Below, piece after piece: positions 47,256-58,400 of a stretch of 64,000 bases of DNA. The DNA is taken from contig JAJCYM010000062.1 of assembly GCA_029262895.1 (NCBI GenBank), forward strand, positions 57,559 to 121,558. Direction: 5' to 3'. Source of the DNA: Roseivirga sp. (GTDB taxonomy: Bacteria; Bacteroidota; Bacteroidia; Cytophagales; Cyclobacteriaceae). A program made the position numbers and the translations under genes. The notes below the pieces were generated by a model. That model was not told where the DNA came from, ran no database searches, and saw only the letters and a list, made by a program, of their open reading frames with translations. The stretch's first letter is position 1. Each line of letters starts with the position of its first letter.

Positions 47256-49676
47256 ATGGTCAAAAACTATCTTAAAATCGCTTGGAGAAATCTCCTGAAG
47301 CATCCAACAAATTCATTAATCAATATTGTAGGCCTGGCAGTTGGAATGGCCTGTTTCCTGCTCATCCTTTTTTATGTGAAGGATGAATCCTCTTATGACA
47401 AATTTCATAAAGACTATCGAAACATTTATCGGGTCACGGAGGTGAATTACTCCGATGGAGGAGAAACAATGCTCGCAAACGCCTACAGTGCCATTGGTCC
47501 GGCATTGGATCAGGATTTTCCTGAAATTGAGCACTTCACGAGAGTAAATATGACTGAGCTCTCTGTGGGCAATGGTCCTGAAAGGACATATGTGGAAAGC
47601 AGATTTGCCTATGCTGATTCTACTTTTTGGGAAGTATTTGATTTCAAACTGCTTCAGGGAGACCCTAAAAAGGCGCTCAGTGCTCCGCTGTCTTTGGTCA
47701 TCACTGAATCTATGGCTCAAAAGTATTTTGGCCAAGAAGATCCCATGGGTAAAGTGCTCAAAGTAGATGATAACAACAACTTTCAAGTCACGGGCATTAT
47801 AGAAGACACCCCTGATAATTCGCACCTCCAATTTGACTTTCTAGCCTCATTCATTTCTTTAAAACAGATTGATGGGGGGTGGCAGTTTAACAATTGGTAC
47901 TGGCCACCAATGTATACTTACACTAAAATACCGCCAGCGATGAGTATTGAGGGAGTAGAAGCCAAATTTCCGGGAATAGTGACCAAATACTTGGGCGAAT
48001 TGGTAGCCAAGCAGCGTGGATATAAGTTGCAGCCATTGGCTGATATTCACACAACCTCAGACTACTCGAATGAGTTGGGCAGTTCCACCAATAAAACTTA
48101 TCTGTATGTATTGACTACCACGGCATTTTTGATTTTGGCCATTGCCTGTGTGAACTTTATGAACCTGTCTCTGGCAAGGTCTATAGGAAGGTCTGGCGAA
48201 GTAGGAGTGAGAAAGGTGTTTGGAGCGGTAAGGGATCAGATCGTGATCCAATACTTAAGTGAAGCAATAATGGTGACTGTAATGGCGGCCCTGTTGGGCT
48301 TTGGCCTTTTTGTACTTGCCATACCTGCCTTTAATAATCTATCCGAAAAGGTACTGCAATTGCAGCCTGCAGATATTCCCATGATTGCTGGCGGTTTGTT
48401 GGTCTTAGCCATAGTTGTGGGAGTTCTGTCGGGCATTTACCCCGCATTATTCCTGTCAGGATTCTCCCCGGCAGCAATTTTAAAGGGTAAGGTTGCTAAG
48501 CAAAGCAAGTTTGCTAACCTGTTCAAAAAAGGGCTTATCACTTTTCAGTTTGTGATTTCAGCAGCCCTGATTATGGCCACCTTTATCATCTATTTTCAGC
48601 TACAGTACATGAGGAATAAGGCTCTGGGTTTTGACAAGGAACAGACTGTAGTGCTTCATGTAAGGTCATATACCGATCAGGTGAAGATTAAGACTATAAA
48701 AGACCGAATAGCCCAAATTCCACAGGTTGTGGGTGCAGCGGTGTCTGCTCGGGTTCCGGGACATACTTCTTTTTACGACTATAATGTATTGCCAGAAGGA
48801 GAATCTGTGGAAAACAATATGGTATTTATGAGGTTGGAAACCGATCTTGACTTTGCCGCCTTATACAATTTTGAAATGCTGGATGGTCGAACATTCGACA
48901 GCCGTCTCAATACCGACTCTACTGCTTACTTGCTTAATGAAACGGCAGCGGCCAAGCTTGGTTGGACCGGAGATGCCTTGAATAAAAAGCTGAATTTGGG
49001 TAGCCTCAATCAGGATGGTACCTTCAGGACTTTACATCAGGGTACGGTCATCGGTGTCGTGAAGGATTTCAATTTTGTCTCCTTGCACAATGAAGTAGAC
49101 CCGGTGGTTATCAGTATTATTCCTAAGAGCCAGCCTTATATGCAATCCTTGTTGTCAGTGAAGCTAAGACCAGGGAACCTGATGGAAAGCATGAATAGAC
49201 TGGAGGCGGAATGGGAACAGTTTGCTCCGGCACCCTTTGAGTATTTCTTTCTGGATGATACCGTGGATAAAATGTACAAGGCTGAAAAGCAGCTAGGGAA
49301 GGTGTTTCTGACCTTTTCCTCCATTAGTATTGCCTTGGCTTGCCTTGGTCTATTTGCCATGACAGCACTGTTGGCGACACAACTCAAAAAGGAAATAGGC
49401 ATTCGTAAAGTCCTTGGTGCTACCGTGGCCAGTATTGTATTGCTGATGTCCAGAGGGTATATGCAACTCATAGCCTTGTCATTTGTGATCGCTTGTTTTA
49501 TCACTTACATTGTTATGGAAAAATGGCTTGAGAATTTCGCCTATCAGATCAGAATGGAAGTTTGGTATTTCCTCTCTGCTGGCGCATTACTGGCCGTTAT
49601 TGCGTTTATCACCATGAGTATTAAATCGTTCAAGGCGGCTCATGGCAACCCTGTTGAAGCCTTGCGTTATGAATGA
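47256..49676 (+). CDS. FtsX-like ABC transporter permease (MacB-type), copy 2 of a related pair
   Basis: An 806-residue permease that is a close paralogue of the gene at 43107. It starts MVKNYLKIAWRNLLKHPTNS from the ATG at 47256; an in-frame upstream extension to 47073 would overlap the peptidase gene and is rejected. Topology is as in copy 1, with the coupling segments GEVGVRKVFGAV and KEIGIRKVLGAT. Its stop codon shares the ATGA with the LytS-type kinase gene, so the permease and kinase are translationally coupled. This coupling suggests that the permease controls or is sensed by the kinase, as in BceAB-BceS systems, although the families differ. Confidence 0.92.
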   Translation: MVKNYLKIAWRNLLKHPTNSLINIVGLAVGMACFLLILFYVKDESSYDKFHKDYRNIYRVTEVNYSDGGETMLANAYSAIGPALDQDFPEIEHFTRVNMTELSVGNGPERTYVESRFAYADSTFWEVFDFKLLQGDPKKALSAPLSLVITESMAQKYFGQEDPMGKVLKVDDNNNFQVTGIIEDTPDNSHLQFDFLASFISLKQIDGGWQFNNWYWPPMYTYTKIPPAMSIEGVEAKFPGIVTKYLGELVAKQRGYKLQPLADIHTTSDYSNELGSSTNKTYLYVLTTTAFLILAIACVNFMNLSLARSIGRSGEVGVRKVFGAVRDQIVIQYLSEAIMVTVMAALLGFGLFVLAIPAFNNLSEKVLQLQPADIPMIAGGLLVLAIVVGVLSGIYPALFLSGFSPAAILKGKVAKQSKFANLFKKGLITFQFVISAALIMATFIIYFQLQYMRNKALGFDKEQTVVLHVRSYTDQVKIKTIKDRIAQIPQVVGAAVSARVPGHTSFYDYNVLPEGESVENNMVFMRLETDLDFAALYNFEMLDGRTFDSRLNTDSTAYLLNETAAAKLGWTGDALNKKLNLGSLNQDGTFRTLHQGTVIGVVKDFNFVSLHNEVDPVVISIIPKSQPYMQSLLSVKLRPGNLMESMNRLEAEWEQFAPAPFEYFFLDDTVDKMYKAEKQLGKVFLTFSSISIALACLGLFAMTALLATQLKKEIGIRKVLGATVASIVLLMSRGYMQLIALSFVIACFITYIVMEKWLENFAYQIRMEVWYFLSAGALLAVIAFITMSIKSFKAAHGNPVEALRYE

Positions 49677-50692
49677 AATTTAATTGGAGGACCATATTAC
49701 TGCATCTCTTATTTTGGGTGCTTTATGTCATTATTTGGGGGGTACGGGATATGGCTTATGCCCCCTCATTTAGAGACACTATTGACTCCAATTTATTCGG
49801 CTCGATTTTTTATTCGGTTGGCGTATACATTAACCTCTATTTGTTAGTGCCGCTTTTTCTCCTGAAGCATAAAAGATGGGCCTATGTAGCGTCTGTTATT
49901 CCTTTGGTATTGCTAATCGCCTTTGCAGCGGGTCAGGCCTTTTCAATTTATTTTATAGACATTGACCTGGGAACCAGCGAATTTTTTGGTTCAGTTCAGG
50001 GAACAGCCAATACTGCTGGTGACTTTCTGGTTGTCTATGGCCTTTCGACCTGCCTTTATTTTATTAATGAGTACTACATCAAGGAGAGGAGAGTCAGAGA
50101 ATTGGAGACCATTAGCCTCAAGTCTGAATTGGACTTGCTAAAGAGCCAGGTGAATCCACATTTTATGTTCAATGCATTGAACAGCGTCCATGTCTTAATA
50201 AGGAAAGACTCGGCCAAAGCACAGGAGACGTTGGAAAAATTCTCTGAACTACTTAGTCATCAGATTTATGAAGTAAAGAAGGAGTCGATTTCTTTAAAGA
50301 AGGAGATTGAGAATCTGACAAATTTCATAGAAATACAGAAACTCAGACAAAATGAAGATGTACAAGTTGACTGGGATGTCAAGGGCAAGCTGACTGACCT
50401 GAATATTGCCCCAATGCTTTTTCTGAATTTTGTTGAGAATGCCTTTAAACATGCCAACGCCAAGAATGATAAGGTGCGCATTCAAATCAATTTGAGAGTC
50501 GAAGGAAACCTACTCGAATTTGTATGTATAAATTCGGCAAACAACATAGCGATGAATGGCAAGAAGCCTGGTGTTGGTTTGGCCAATGTCAGACGAAGAT
50601 TGGAGATTCTATATCCCGACACCCATGAGCTGATTGTGGAAAATCCCTTGGATCAGTTTGAAGTAAAATTGACACTGAATCTTGAAAATTAA
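49673..50692 (+). CDS. LytS-type sensor histidine kinase
   Basis: A 339-residue kinase of the His_kinase/LytS family. The N-terminal third has four hydrophobic stretches (about 9-23, 42-62, 68-90 and 115-135). A short coiled coil leads into the phosphoacceptor motif QVNPHFMFNALNSVHVL with His163, and the ATPase domain has the N-box MLFLNFVENAFKHANA and the GVGLANVRRRL glycine box. It lacks a long periplasmic sensor. It overlaps the upstream permease gene by 4 bp and the downstream regulator by 11 bp, making a coupled permease-kinase-regulator unit. Confidence 0.93.
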   Translation: MKFNWRTILLHLLFWVLYVIIWGVRDMAYAPSFRDTIDSNLFGSIFYSVGVYINLYLLVPLFLLKHKRWAYVASVIPLVLLIAFAAGQAFSIYFIDIDLGTSEFFGSVQGTANTAGDFLVVYGLSTCLYFINEYYIKERRVRELETISLKSELDLLKSQVNPHFMFNALNSVHVLIRKDSAKAQETLEKFSELLSHQIYEVKKESISLKKEIENLTNFIEIQKLRQNEDVQVDWDVKGKLTDLNIAPMLFLNFVENAFKHANAKNDKVRIQINLRVEGNLLEFVCINSANNIAMNGKKPGVGLANVRRRLEILYPDTHELIVENPLDQFEVKLTLNLEN

Positions 50693-51389
50693 ATGCATCA
50701 TAGTAGATGATGAACCTCTGGCCAGAGAAGGTCTGAAGGATTATATCAATGATGTAGACTTCCTTGAGCTCAATGGGGAGTTTAAAAGTGGCATTGAGGC
50801 CAATTCTTTTTTCAGAGAAAATTCAACCGATTTGATGTTTTGTGACATTAATATGCCCAAAATGTCAGGCTTAGACTTTGTGAAAAACCTCGCCAATCCA
50901 CCAATGGTCATATTCACAACGGCCTACAGAGAATTTGCGGCAGACAGCTATGAACTGAATGGCTTTGATTACTTGGTAAAACCAATTCCATTCGATCGAT
51001 TTCTAAACTCGGTTAACCGGGCATTTGATCATCTTAATGTTCAACCGGAGGCAAATACAAATCACTTTTTTATTAAAGTAGATGGTAAGATTACCAAAGT
51101 GGGCTTTGAAGAGATTGTGTTTGTTGAGGGCATGAAGGACTACGTTAAGATTCACAGGGTCAATTCCGAACCCTTAGTAACCTTGATTAGCTTAAAGCAC
51201 GTTCAGAGCCAACTGCCCGAAAGTGATTTTGTCAGAGTTCATCGCTCCTTTATCATTGCTAAGAGTAGGGTGGATAGCATTGAGGGCAATACCATCCATA
51301 TGGGCGAGGGGCAAGTACCTATTGCACCTAACATGCGCAGCGAGGTCATGGAAAGAATCCTTGGGAACAAGTTGTGGAAGAGGGGATGA
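50682..51389 (+). CDS. LytTR-type response regulator
   Basis: A 235-residue regulator. The receiver domain has Asp55 in DLMFCDINMPKMSG. The LytTR DNA-binding domain (about 125-235) shows FFIKVDGKITKVGFEEIVFVEGMKDYVKIH and LPESDFVRVHRSFII. The start is TTG at 50682, inside the kinase gene; the first residues MKIKCIIVDDEPLAREGL fit the family. LytTR proteins bind paired direct repeats upstream of few target genes. The hairpins downstream (51484-51562) lie right after the gene and probably end the transcript. The target may be the permease operon itself. Confidence 0.93.
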   Translation: MKIKCIIVDDEPLAREGLKDYINDVDFLELNGEFKSGIEANSFFRENSTDLMFCDINMPKMSGLDFVKNLANPPMVIFTTAYREFAADSYELNGFDYLVKPIPFDRFLNSVNRAFDHLNVQPEANTNHFFIKVDGKITKVGFEEIVFVEGMKDYVKIHRVNSEPLVTLISLKHVQSQLPESDFVRVHRSFIIAKSRVDSIEGNTIHMGEGQVPIAPNMRSEVMERILGNKLWKRG

Positions 51390-52061
51390 GTCGGTTTCTG
51401 CACCTACCCGGGTTTGAAATTTTTCTTTGACAGGAGTGAAGTCGGGTTCATCTGATCACTGTCCGTTTTTTTCTCATTGCCTTAGTCATCCGGTGACCTC
51501 AAGTCACCGGATGACTACACTTCCATCTCAGTCATCTGATCACTTAAAGTGATCTGATGACTACTGAAGGTGAAGGTACACACCGCTCATCAAAATAATC
51601 GGCCGAGTAATCTCTAAAAAGTACAAAAAATCCATCTTGGAGAAATAATACCATATCGAAAAACAATACCAATCAAATTGATATAGTTCAAAACATGTTC
51701 AGTTGAACTAGGACTAATCCTTTCATTGTATGATTTCATTCTATCAATTTATATTCCATTTATGGAAAAAATATTACCTACTTATGGTAATTATCGATTG
51801 AAATTTTAACTTGCTTAGGATTGAAGTTTAATATGCTCAGTCCTTCGCTGGTAATGTCGGTATCCTCTGTTGACATTAGAAGGGTTGAAATTTCAGCTTT
51901 CAATTTTAGTGCCTAAACATTTAGCGCATACTCTCCCCTATATGGTGTGAGAAATGCTCGTGGGTTTGCTATGTCTAAGCAATACCCCCAAACCTGAGCC
52001 CGGTTTAGGAAGGCTAAAATTTTAAAGAAAAATAAAACGATAAAAATAAAACCAATACCTC
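51390..52061. other. Intergenic region with paired hairpins
   Basis: These 672 bp lie between the LytR-type gene and the surface-protein cluster. The first 170 bp hold two related hairpins and a half-copy (see the repeat entry). The rest is AT-rich and probably carries the promoter of the 52-64 kb cluster. No gene is apparent. Confidence 0.6.
51449..51562. repeat. Two related hairpins and a half-copy
   Basis: AGTCATCCGGTGAC pairs perfectly with its mirror (51484-51516). A second, related hairpin AGTCATCTGATCACT pairs with one mismatch (51530-51562). A half-arm, TCATCTGATCACT, lies at about 51450-51462. The shared AGTCATC/GATGACT ends suggest one element duplicated and diverged. They could act as a bidirectional transcript boundary. 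Confidence 0.7.
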
Positions 52062-53963
52062 ATGAAAAAGATAATCCTACTCCTACTGGCACCATTATGC
52101 CTCAGTACCTTAACATTTGCCCAAGACACCCTGCATATAGGCAAGCCTATCTATCATCTAAGTAGTAAAATCGGTATTGGTACAAGTTCCCCATCCGAGC
52201 TATTGGATATAGCTGGAAATATCCACTTGTCAGGGCTGCTTAAGGACGGTGTTAACAGCATAGACATTCGTACGATTGGAAATGACCTGAAACTCACCAA
52301 TGCCGGTTCAGGATCGGATATGTTCTTCAATTCTGGCCGAAACTTTATTTTCGAAAACTCCGCTTTTACTCGGTTCTTGACCATTGACAATAACGGTAAG
52401 GTAGGTGTAGGAACAACTACTCCATTGGACAAATTTCAAGTTTCCAACGGGGTTATTTCCAACCAACAAAATATAACTTCCAACCAGGTATACACGGTTT
52501 TTAATGTAAGAAGTAACAGAACGGTTGATGACTATGGCGGATTAAATACAGAGTATTTTAGAATGAATTTGGTCACAGAGGGCGCTGGAACAACAGGTGG
52601 AGCCTCTGAACATCGAAAAGCAGATTTGCGTTTTGCTTTGAGAAACACCACTGACGATGTCTTCTCTGATCGATTGACGATAAAGTCAAATGGAAATGTG
52701 GGGGTAGGCAGCACTTCTCCTTCAAAAACGCTTCATGTTCTATCCAATACTTCCTCAGATGGTATTCTGGTAGAAGGTGCGATTAACCCCACTCTTGAAG
52801 TTAAAGATTCGAGCAGTGGAGTACGAACAAAGATCAATTCAGAGGATGCTTCCGGGACAGCAGGAACTATAACGGGACATGACTTTTCCTTAATAACCGG
52901 AAACCTGGAACGCATGACAATTGATGGTTCCACCGGTGATGTTGGTATTGGCACCACTACTCCAGGACAAAGATTAGAAGTTTATGAACCGAGTGGTGCT
53001 TCTGTGGCCAGAATTAAGTCAGGATCATCTAATGGAGTAGGCATAGTTGAATTCTATAGTGCGAATACGCGAGTAGCCGAATTTATGGCAGGTGCTGACA
53101 ACTATGATATGCGCTTTGTCAATAATGTTAATAGCGATGATGCAGACTTAGTCTTCAGGGTAAAAAACAACAATGAAATTGTCCGGATAAAAGGGAATGG
53201 CAATGTAGGGATAGGTACAGCCTCTCCTGCCTACAAACTTGATGTAAACGGAACATCCAACTTGTCTGGGAACACTAGCATTGTTGGCAATTTGGCCGTT
53301 GGAACTAACACCGCAACGACTGCCAGGGTAGACTTTAACAGTTCCACAAGAAACCAGCTTACTGTGCCACAAAATGCAAGCTTAGAGTTCAGAGAAGGCG
53401 TTGTTGAAAGAGGTCGTTTTGTGGCTGGAAGTGGTAATTTCCTAATCAATACTTCAACCGATGCCGGAGAAAAACTTCAGGTCAATGGCACCAGCCACTT
53501 TTCGGCCAAGATGGTGGTAAATGACTCTATTGAAGCCAAATTAGTAAAAGTCACTGCCACCCCTGGCTCAGTTCCTGATTATGTGTTTGCCCCAACTTAT
53601 AAACTTCAAACCTTAAACGAGCTGGAAAAATACATTCAGGCCAACAAGCACTTACCCAATATTCCTAATGCCAAAGAGATAGAAACCAACGGACAGAACC
53701 TGGGAGATATGCAGCTCAAGTTGCTAGAGAAAATTGAGGAGCTGACGCTTTATGTTATTGAGCAGGACAAGAGAATCAAAAAGTCAGAAGTAAGAAGTCA
53801 GAAGTTAGAAGTTCAGCTAACCGAGCGCATGGCCTCCCCTTCAGGGGATCAAGGGGCAGCCCAGGAGAAACTTAAGAAGTTGGAAGAACTCATCTCACAG
53901 CTCGCAGCTCAGAACTCAAAGCTTAATCAACGAATTGAAAACCTTGAAAAGAATAAAAAATGA
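52062..53963 (+). CDS. Tail-fibre-like secreted protein with GIGT repeats
   Basis: A 633-residue protein with signal peptide [21 protein letters not shown]. The stalk carries repeated motifs such as [42 protein letters not shown] and [14 protein letters not shown], which form trimeric beta-helical fibres in phage tail-fibre-like proteins. The C-terminal domain ([21 protein letters not shown] to [27 protein letters not shown]) is common in Bacteroidota surface proteins and ends in a coiled coil. Parts of this tail coincide with repeat-like DNA (see findings). It is the first gene of a five-gene cluster and overlaps the next by 4 bp. Confidence 0.82.
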   Translation: MKKIILLLLAPLCLSTLTFAQDTLHIGKPIYHLSSKIGIGTSSPSELLDIAGNIHLSGLLKDGVNSIDIRTIGNDLKLTNAGSGSDMFFNSGRNFIFENSAFTRFLTIDNNGKVGVGTTTPLDKFQVSNGVISNQQNITSNQVYTVFNVRSNRTVDDYGGLNTEYFRMNLVTEGAGTTGGASEHRKADLRFALRNTTDDVFSDRLTIKSNGNVGVGSTSPSKTLHVLSNTSSDGILVEGAINPTLEVKDSSSGVRTKINSEDASGTAGTITGHDFSLITGNLERMTIDGSTGDVGIGTTTPGQRLEVYEPSGASVARIKSGSSNGVGIVEFYSANTRVAEFMAGADNYDMRFVNNVNSDDADLVFRVKNNNEIVRIKGNGNVGIGTASPAYKLDVNGTSNLSGNTSIVGNLAVGTNTATTARVDFNSSTRNQLTVPQNASLEFREGVVERGRFVAGSGNFLINTSTDAGEKLQVNGTSHFSAKMVVNDSIEAKLVKVTATPGSVPDYVFAPTYKLQTLNELEKYIQANKHLPNIPNAKEIETNGQNLGDMQLKLLEKIEELTLYVIEQDKRIKKSEVRSQKLEVQLTERMASPSGDQGAAQEKLKKLEELISQLAAQNSKLNQRIENLEKNKK

Positions 53964-55468
53964 AAACCAAAATCACACTCTTCCTACTCTTCGTCTCAAC
54001 CATGCTCTTCGGACAAACCTATGTTCCCGATACCGGTGGAACATTCAATGGAGCTCTTACTGTTGATGGAAACTTTATAAACAAGAATAACACGTTCACA
54101 TTCTGGAACAACAACTTCAACACGGGCATAACTTTTAGAAATGATGCTCGGGCGTACGCCAGTATCAATTATGTAAATACAGGTTTAAGCTTTTTAACCG
54201 GACAAATTACACCTGTTGAAAGGATGAAACTTCTGGATAATTCTTTGACAGTGGAGGTAGCAACGACTCTGAACAAGGACTTAAAAATTAAGGAGACTCT
54301 GTACATAGGGAATGAGCTTCCGACTTCAACCGTTACTCGATTTTCGGTGGGTCAGGTGGCAGGAACCTATTCTCACCCAAATAGCTATGCCTCTATTCTC
54401 TTAGGGGATAATTCAACTTACCATACTACCAATGCACTCCTACATGTTAAAAATGCCGGGAATAGAGGGTCAAGAGGAAATTCCGTAGGTTCAGATTTGT
54501 TCAGAGCCGATTTTAATGATGGCATTGCCTTTTTAGTTAATAAAGACGGAAATATCGGTATAGGTAAAAACCCATCTTACAGATTAGATATAACAGGGCC
54601 TGACAACGTGCAATCACAGATAAGAATTGAAAAAGCAGGTACTGGGAAAATATTAGGCATCGGAGCCGATAGAGATTTTACTTCAGTTCCTTGGGTTGGC
54701 TCTATATCCAACCATGGATTTGATGTGCTAGTGAATAGTGCTCAAAAAGCCACATTTGAAACTTCTCTCACCACACTTAGAACTCTTACCAGAATAGAGC
54801 ACTACGCAATCGGAAACAATAATTTATTAACACTAAACCAGCAGAATGGATATGCTGCTGGAGATGGTAATTATCTCGCGTTTACTCAAGGTGTTGGAGG
54901 AACTGGTCAAAACTTTCGATTGGGTTATGAAAATGACGTTGCCTTAAGAGGGTTAAACTTGAGAAACAACGCTGATGAATTGGTGGCATTATTTCTAAAC
55001 AATAAGAATACTGAACTTAAAGGTAACTTGGATGTAGAGGGGACAAGTCATTTTACTAATAAGATGATCGTAGACAATGAGATCGAATCCAAAAAAGTAA
55101 AAGTCACCGCCACTCCAGGCTCAGTTCCGGATTATGTCTTTGCACCAACTTATAAACTTCAAACATTAAACGAGCTGGAAAAATACATCCAGACCAACAA
55201 GCACCTGCCCAACATCCCATCTGTCAAAGAAGTAGAAACCAACGGCCAAAACCTTGGTGATATGCAGCTTAAACTGCTCGAGAAAATTGAAGAGCTCACG
55301 CTTTACACCATTGAGCAAGGAAAAGATATTAAGATGCTTAAGTCGAAACTTAATTCCAAGGGCATCTCCCCTCAAGGGGAGACCGAGAGGGGGCAAGAAA
55401 ACTCAAAGCTCACAACTCAACTCCTCGAGTTGCTAAAAAGAATTGAAAAACTAGAAGCCAAAAACTAA
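53960..55468 (+). CDS. Second tail-fibre-like secreted protein
   Basis: A 502-residue protein with signal peptide [19 protein letters not shown]. The middle is fibre-like but with fewer GIGT motifs ([13 protein letters not shown] is the clear one). The C-terminal domain from [21 protein letters not shown] onward is nearly identical to that of the upstream gene at both protein and DNA level, which implies recent duplication or gene conversion. It overlaps the upstream gene by 4 bp (ATGA) and is followed 7 bp later by the RHS-like gene. It is probably a co-assembled fibre subunit. Confidence 0.8.
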   Translation: MKTKITLFLLFVSTMLFGQTYVPDTGGTFNGALTVDGNFINKNNTFTFWNNNFNTGITFRNDARAYASINYVNTGLSFLTGQITPVERMKLLDNSLTVEVATTLNKDLKIKETLYIGNELPTSTVTRFSVGQVAGTYSHPNSYASILLGDNSTYHTTNALLHVKNAGNRGSRGNSVGSDLFRADFNDGIAFLVNKDGNIGIGKNPSYRLDITGPDNVQSQIRIEKAGTGKILGIGADRDFTSVPWVGSISNHGFDVLVNSAQKATFETSLTTLRTLTRIEHYAIGNNNLLTLNQQNGYAAGDGNYLAFTQGVGGTGQNFRLGYENDVALRGLNLRNNADELVALFLNNKNTELKGNLDVEGTSHFTNKMIVDNEIESKKVKVTATPGSVPDYVFAPTYKLQTLNELEKYIQTNKHLPNIPSVKEVETNGQNLGDMQLKLLEKIEELTLYTIEQGKDIKMLKSKLNSKGISPQGETERGQENSKLTTQLLELLKRIEKLEAKN

Positions 55469-55475
55469 AACGACC

Positions 55476-58400
55476 ATGAAAAATTTCTTCAAACTATTAA
55501 TCACCCTTCTGGCCGTTTTGGTACCGCTTGGTCTATATGGCCAGAACGAAGGCGCAGATATGCAAAAGATGGTACAAATCCCACCTTCTCCAGAGGCTTC
55601 CGGATTTATCGAATATGGAAAAACGGATATTAATTACCATTTGGGCAGGCCTAATATTTCTGTACCGATCTACAACCATCAAGGTCGGGAAATGTCTTTG
55701 CCAATTACCTTAAGCTACAGTGCTTCAGGAATTAAAACACAACAAATGGCCTCCAATGTGGGGCTGGGCTGGACATTGATCACTGGTGGTGCGATTACAA
55801 GAATAAAGCTGGGCATGGCCGATGACGATGGGCAGGCTTCTCCAAATTGGGCAGGCGCTTCAGCAGTTCAGGATATCATTGATTTTAGCGATTCTACTGA
55901 TATGGGGCCAGGTTATGCGCAGCCTACTGCCAAAATAAACCAATTTCTGGCGGTACAGGATGGCATAGAAATTAACAGTGCCGATAGCCAGGCCGATGCC
56001 TATTCCTTAAGCACCTCCACTGGCCTATCAACCAGAATTTATTGGGACTATGGTACCCAAAAAGCCTACGCTACTGATGATCCGACATTGAAGATTACAG
56101 CAGGCACTGATGGGAACGGTCGGCCTACAAGTTGGATAGTCGTAGACGCCTCCGGTACCAAATACGAGTTCACCAAAACCGAACAGACCGAGTATACGTT
56201 TTCGATCGAGGCCAACGAGTATACCTCTAACTATGTCTCGGCCTGGTTCCTTGATAAAATCACTTCTCCCAATGGAAAAGATGTCTATGAATTTAACTAT
56301 ACCTATGAGCAATACTGGCAGGCCCAGGAAGAGCTGCTGGCCATCACAAGTATTACCAATAGGCCAACTGCATCCGGACATGCCACAACAGCCGGAGGAC
56401 TTGCCTGCCCAGTCATTCCATCAACCGAAGCTTGGAGTAACCCCAGTTTTTATAAAATCAGGCAGCAGACTCCGACCTCCATTACCTGGAATGGAGAAAC
56501 CATTTTCAGTCTGTTCTATGCGAGCAACAGGTTGGACATACCAAGTGGAAAAGAAATCACTTCAGCAAGAGTGTATAAAGGTTTTGAATTGCTCAAAGAG
56601 ATTAGCTTTCATTATTCACACTTTGGAGATGTAAATGCCAACGACCGACTAAAGGTTCGTTTAAAACTGGATTCTCTAATAATTGATGGTAAATACAACA
56701 CGGCTACACCTCCGCCTGGTGAAAACGAGGTTTGGAAATTTGAGTATGACAATCCTGATTTAGTGCCTTCAAGGGCTACCCTGGGGGTAGATTACTGGGG
56801 TTTTTACAATGGTAAAACCAATAATACTTCTACCGTGCCTTCAGCTACCTGGGGCAGCTACAATTTTACCGGAGGAGACAGATCCCCTGATGTAACCAAA
56901 TCTGTCTATGGCACTTTAAAGAAGATGTACTTTCCCACCGGAGGATACAATGAGCTCAACTACGAAGCACATGATCAAATAGATATATCCGAAACCATTA
57001 TAACAGACTATTCAAGCCTGGGCAGTGTCTCTGAGGGAACAGACGTGAATGATACGAATGCATTCTGCTTTAGCTCACCTGCGACAGCGCCCAATTCAAT
57101 GACTGGCACTATCACCGTTGATGGTGAGTCTAAAAGTCTCAAAATAGCAGTTTCCGGTGGTCCGGCTACGCTGGCCCCTGGTGAGTTTGTAGTAGCCTAT
57201 CTTTTTCCGGAAACTACCGGATGGGATCACTGCTATGCAGACTCCGTGGCCACTGCCGGCACAGGGATTGAACAATATGTAGGTAATCAGATTGTTGAAC
57301 TTCCGCTTGATACCATGTCAGCCGGCACCTATCGCTACCTGGTGTATAATTCTTTCCCTAATTCCATGGCCAGTCTTTCTTATGGTCAGCTTGATACGGT
57401 TACGAATACTTCTATTTCCAATACCATAGGTGGTTTCCGGATTGCCAGTATTCAGAGCAAACAAGCAGACGGTACGGTCTCATTGACACGTGAGTTCGAG
57501 TATGATGATTCCATTGAGCAAACCAACCTGAATTTTATAGAACTCAAAACCACCAGGCTGGAAGATGATCAGGTATCTAATTTTACCTGCCAGACCTTTT
57601 ATAGATATTCTAATAATAGAAACACCGGCAATGGCAAAGATGTGACCTATGGCGAAGTCACTGAGAAGTTGACCAATGCCGGGGTTGATAACGGCTATAC
57701 CGTTTACAAATTTGCCCATGGTACCAGTCTTGAAGGGACACTACCAATCCATACCGGAGGGCAGAATGAAGGAAAGCTAATAGAGACCAGTGTTTATGAT
57801 ACAAATGATGTCTTGCTTCAGAAAACGGAGAATTTCTATTCTGTTCAAAAGCTTTCAGGTAACCTTAGTGGTGTAGATAGGGTGAATAACCTGGTCTTTG
57901 AAGCTGAAGAAACCATTGTTGGGGTCAGAGTCAAATACGCGAACGGTTCGGATACAACGCTGACCTATGATTATGTCACCAATGAACCGGGCACTGCTTT
58001 TCCCGCTCAATGTCTATATAACACCTGTGTAGAAAGCACCTGGACCAGGTACAATATCAGGCATTATAACCTGGATGCCTACTTCTCCAAGCTGGATAGC
58101 TCCATGGTCACGCAGTACTTTGATAGCGATTCGGTGGTGTCGATGACGGCCTATACCTATGACCAGACCAAGCACTTCCAATTGCTTCAGCAAGAGACAG
58201 AGGACAGTCAGGGAAACACCTTAGTCTCAAAAAACTATTATCCTGATGATGTAATCGATACGCTAACGCTGCTCGGTGGGGCAATCACGGCAAGCGAACT
58301 TGAAGCGATTGACTCTATGAAAATAGATGCCTATCATCAGATCAACCGGGTAATACAAAGTGAGCAATACAAAAACTCAGGGTTAAAGTCCATTACCCGA

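Noticed and set aside
52062..55468. Prophage tail region
   Set aside because: The fibre-like genes have signal peptides and no phage structural, lysis or integrase genes nearby.
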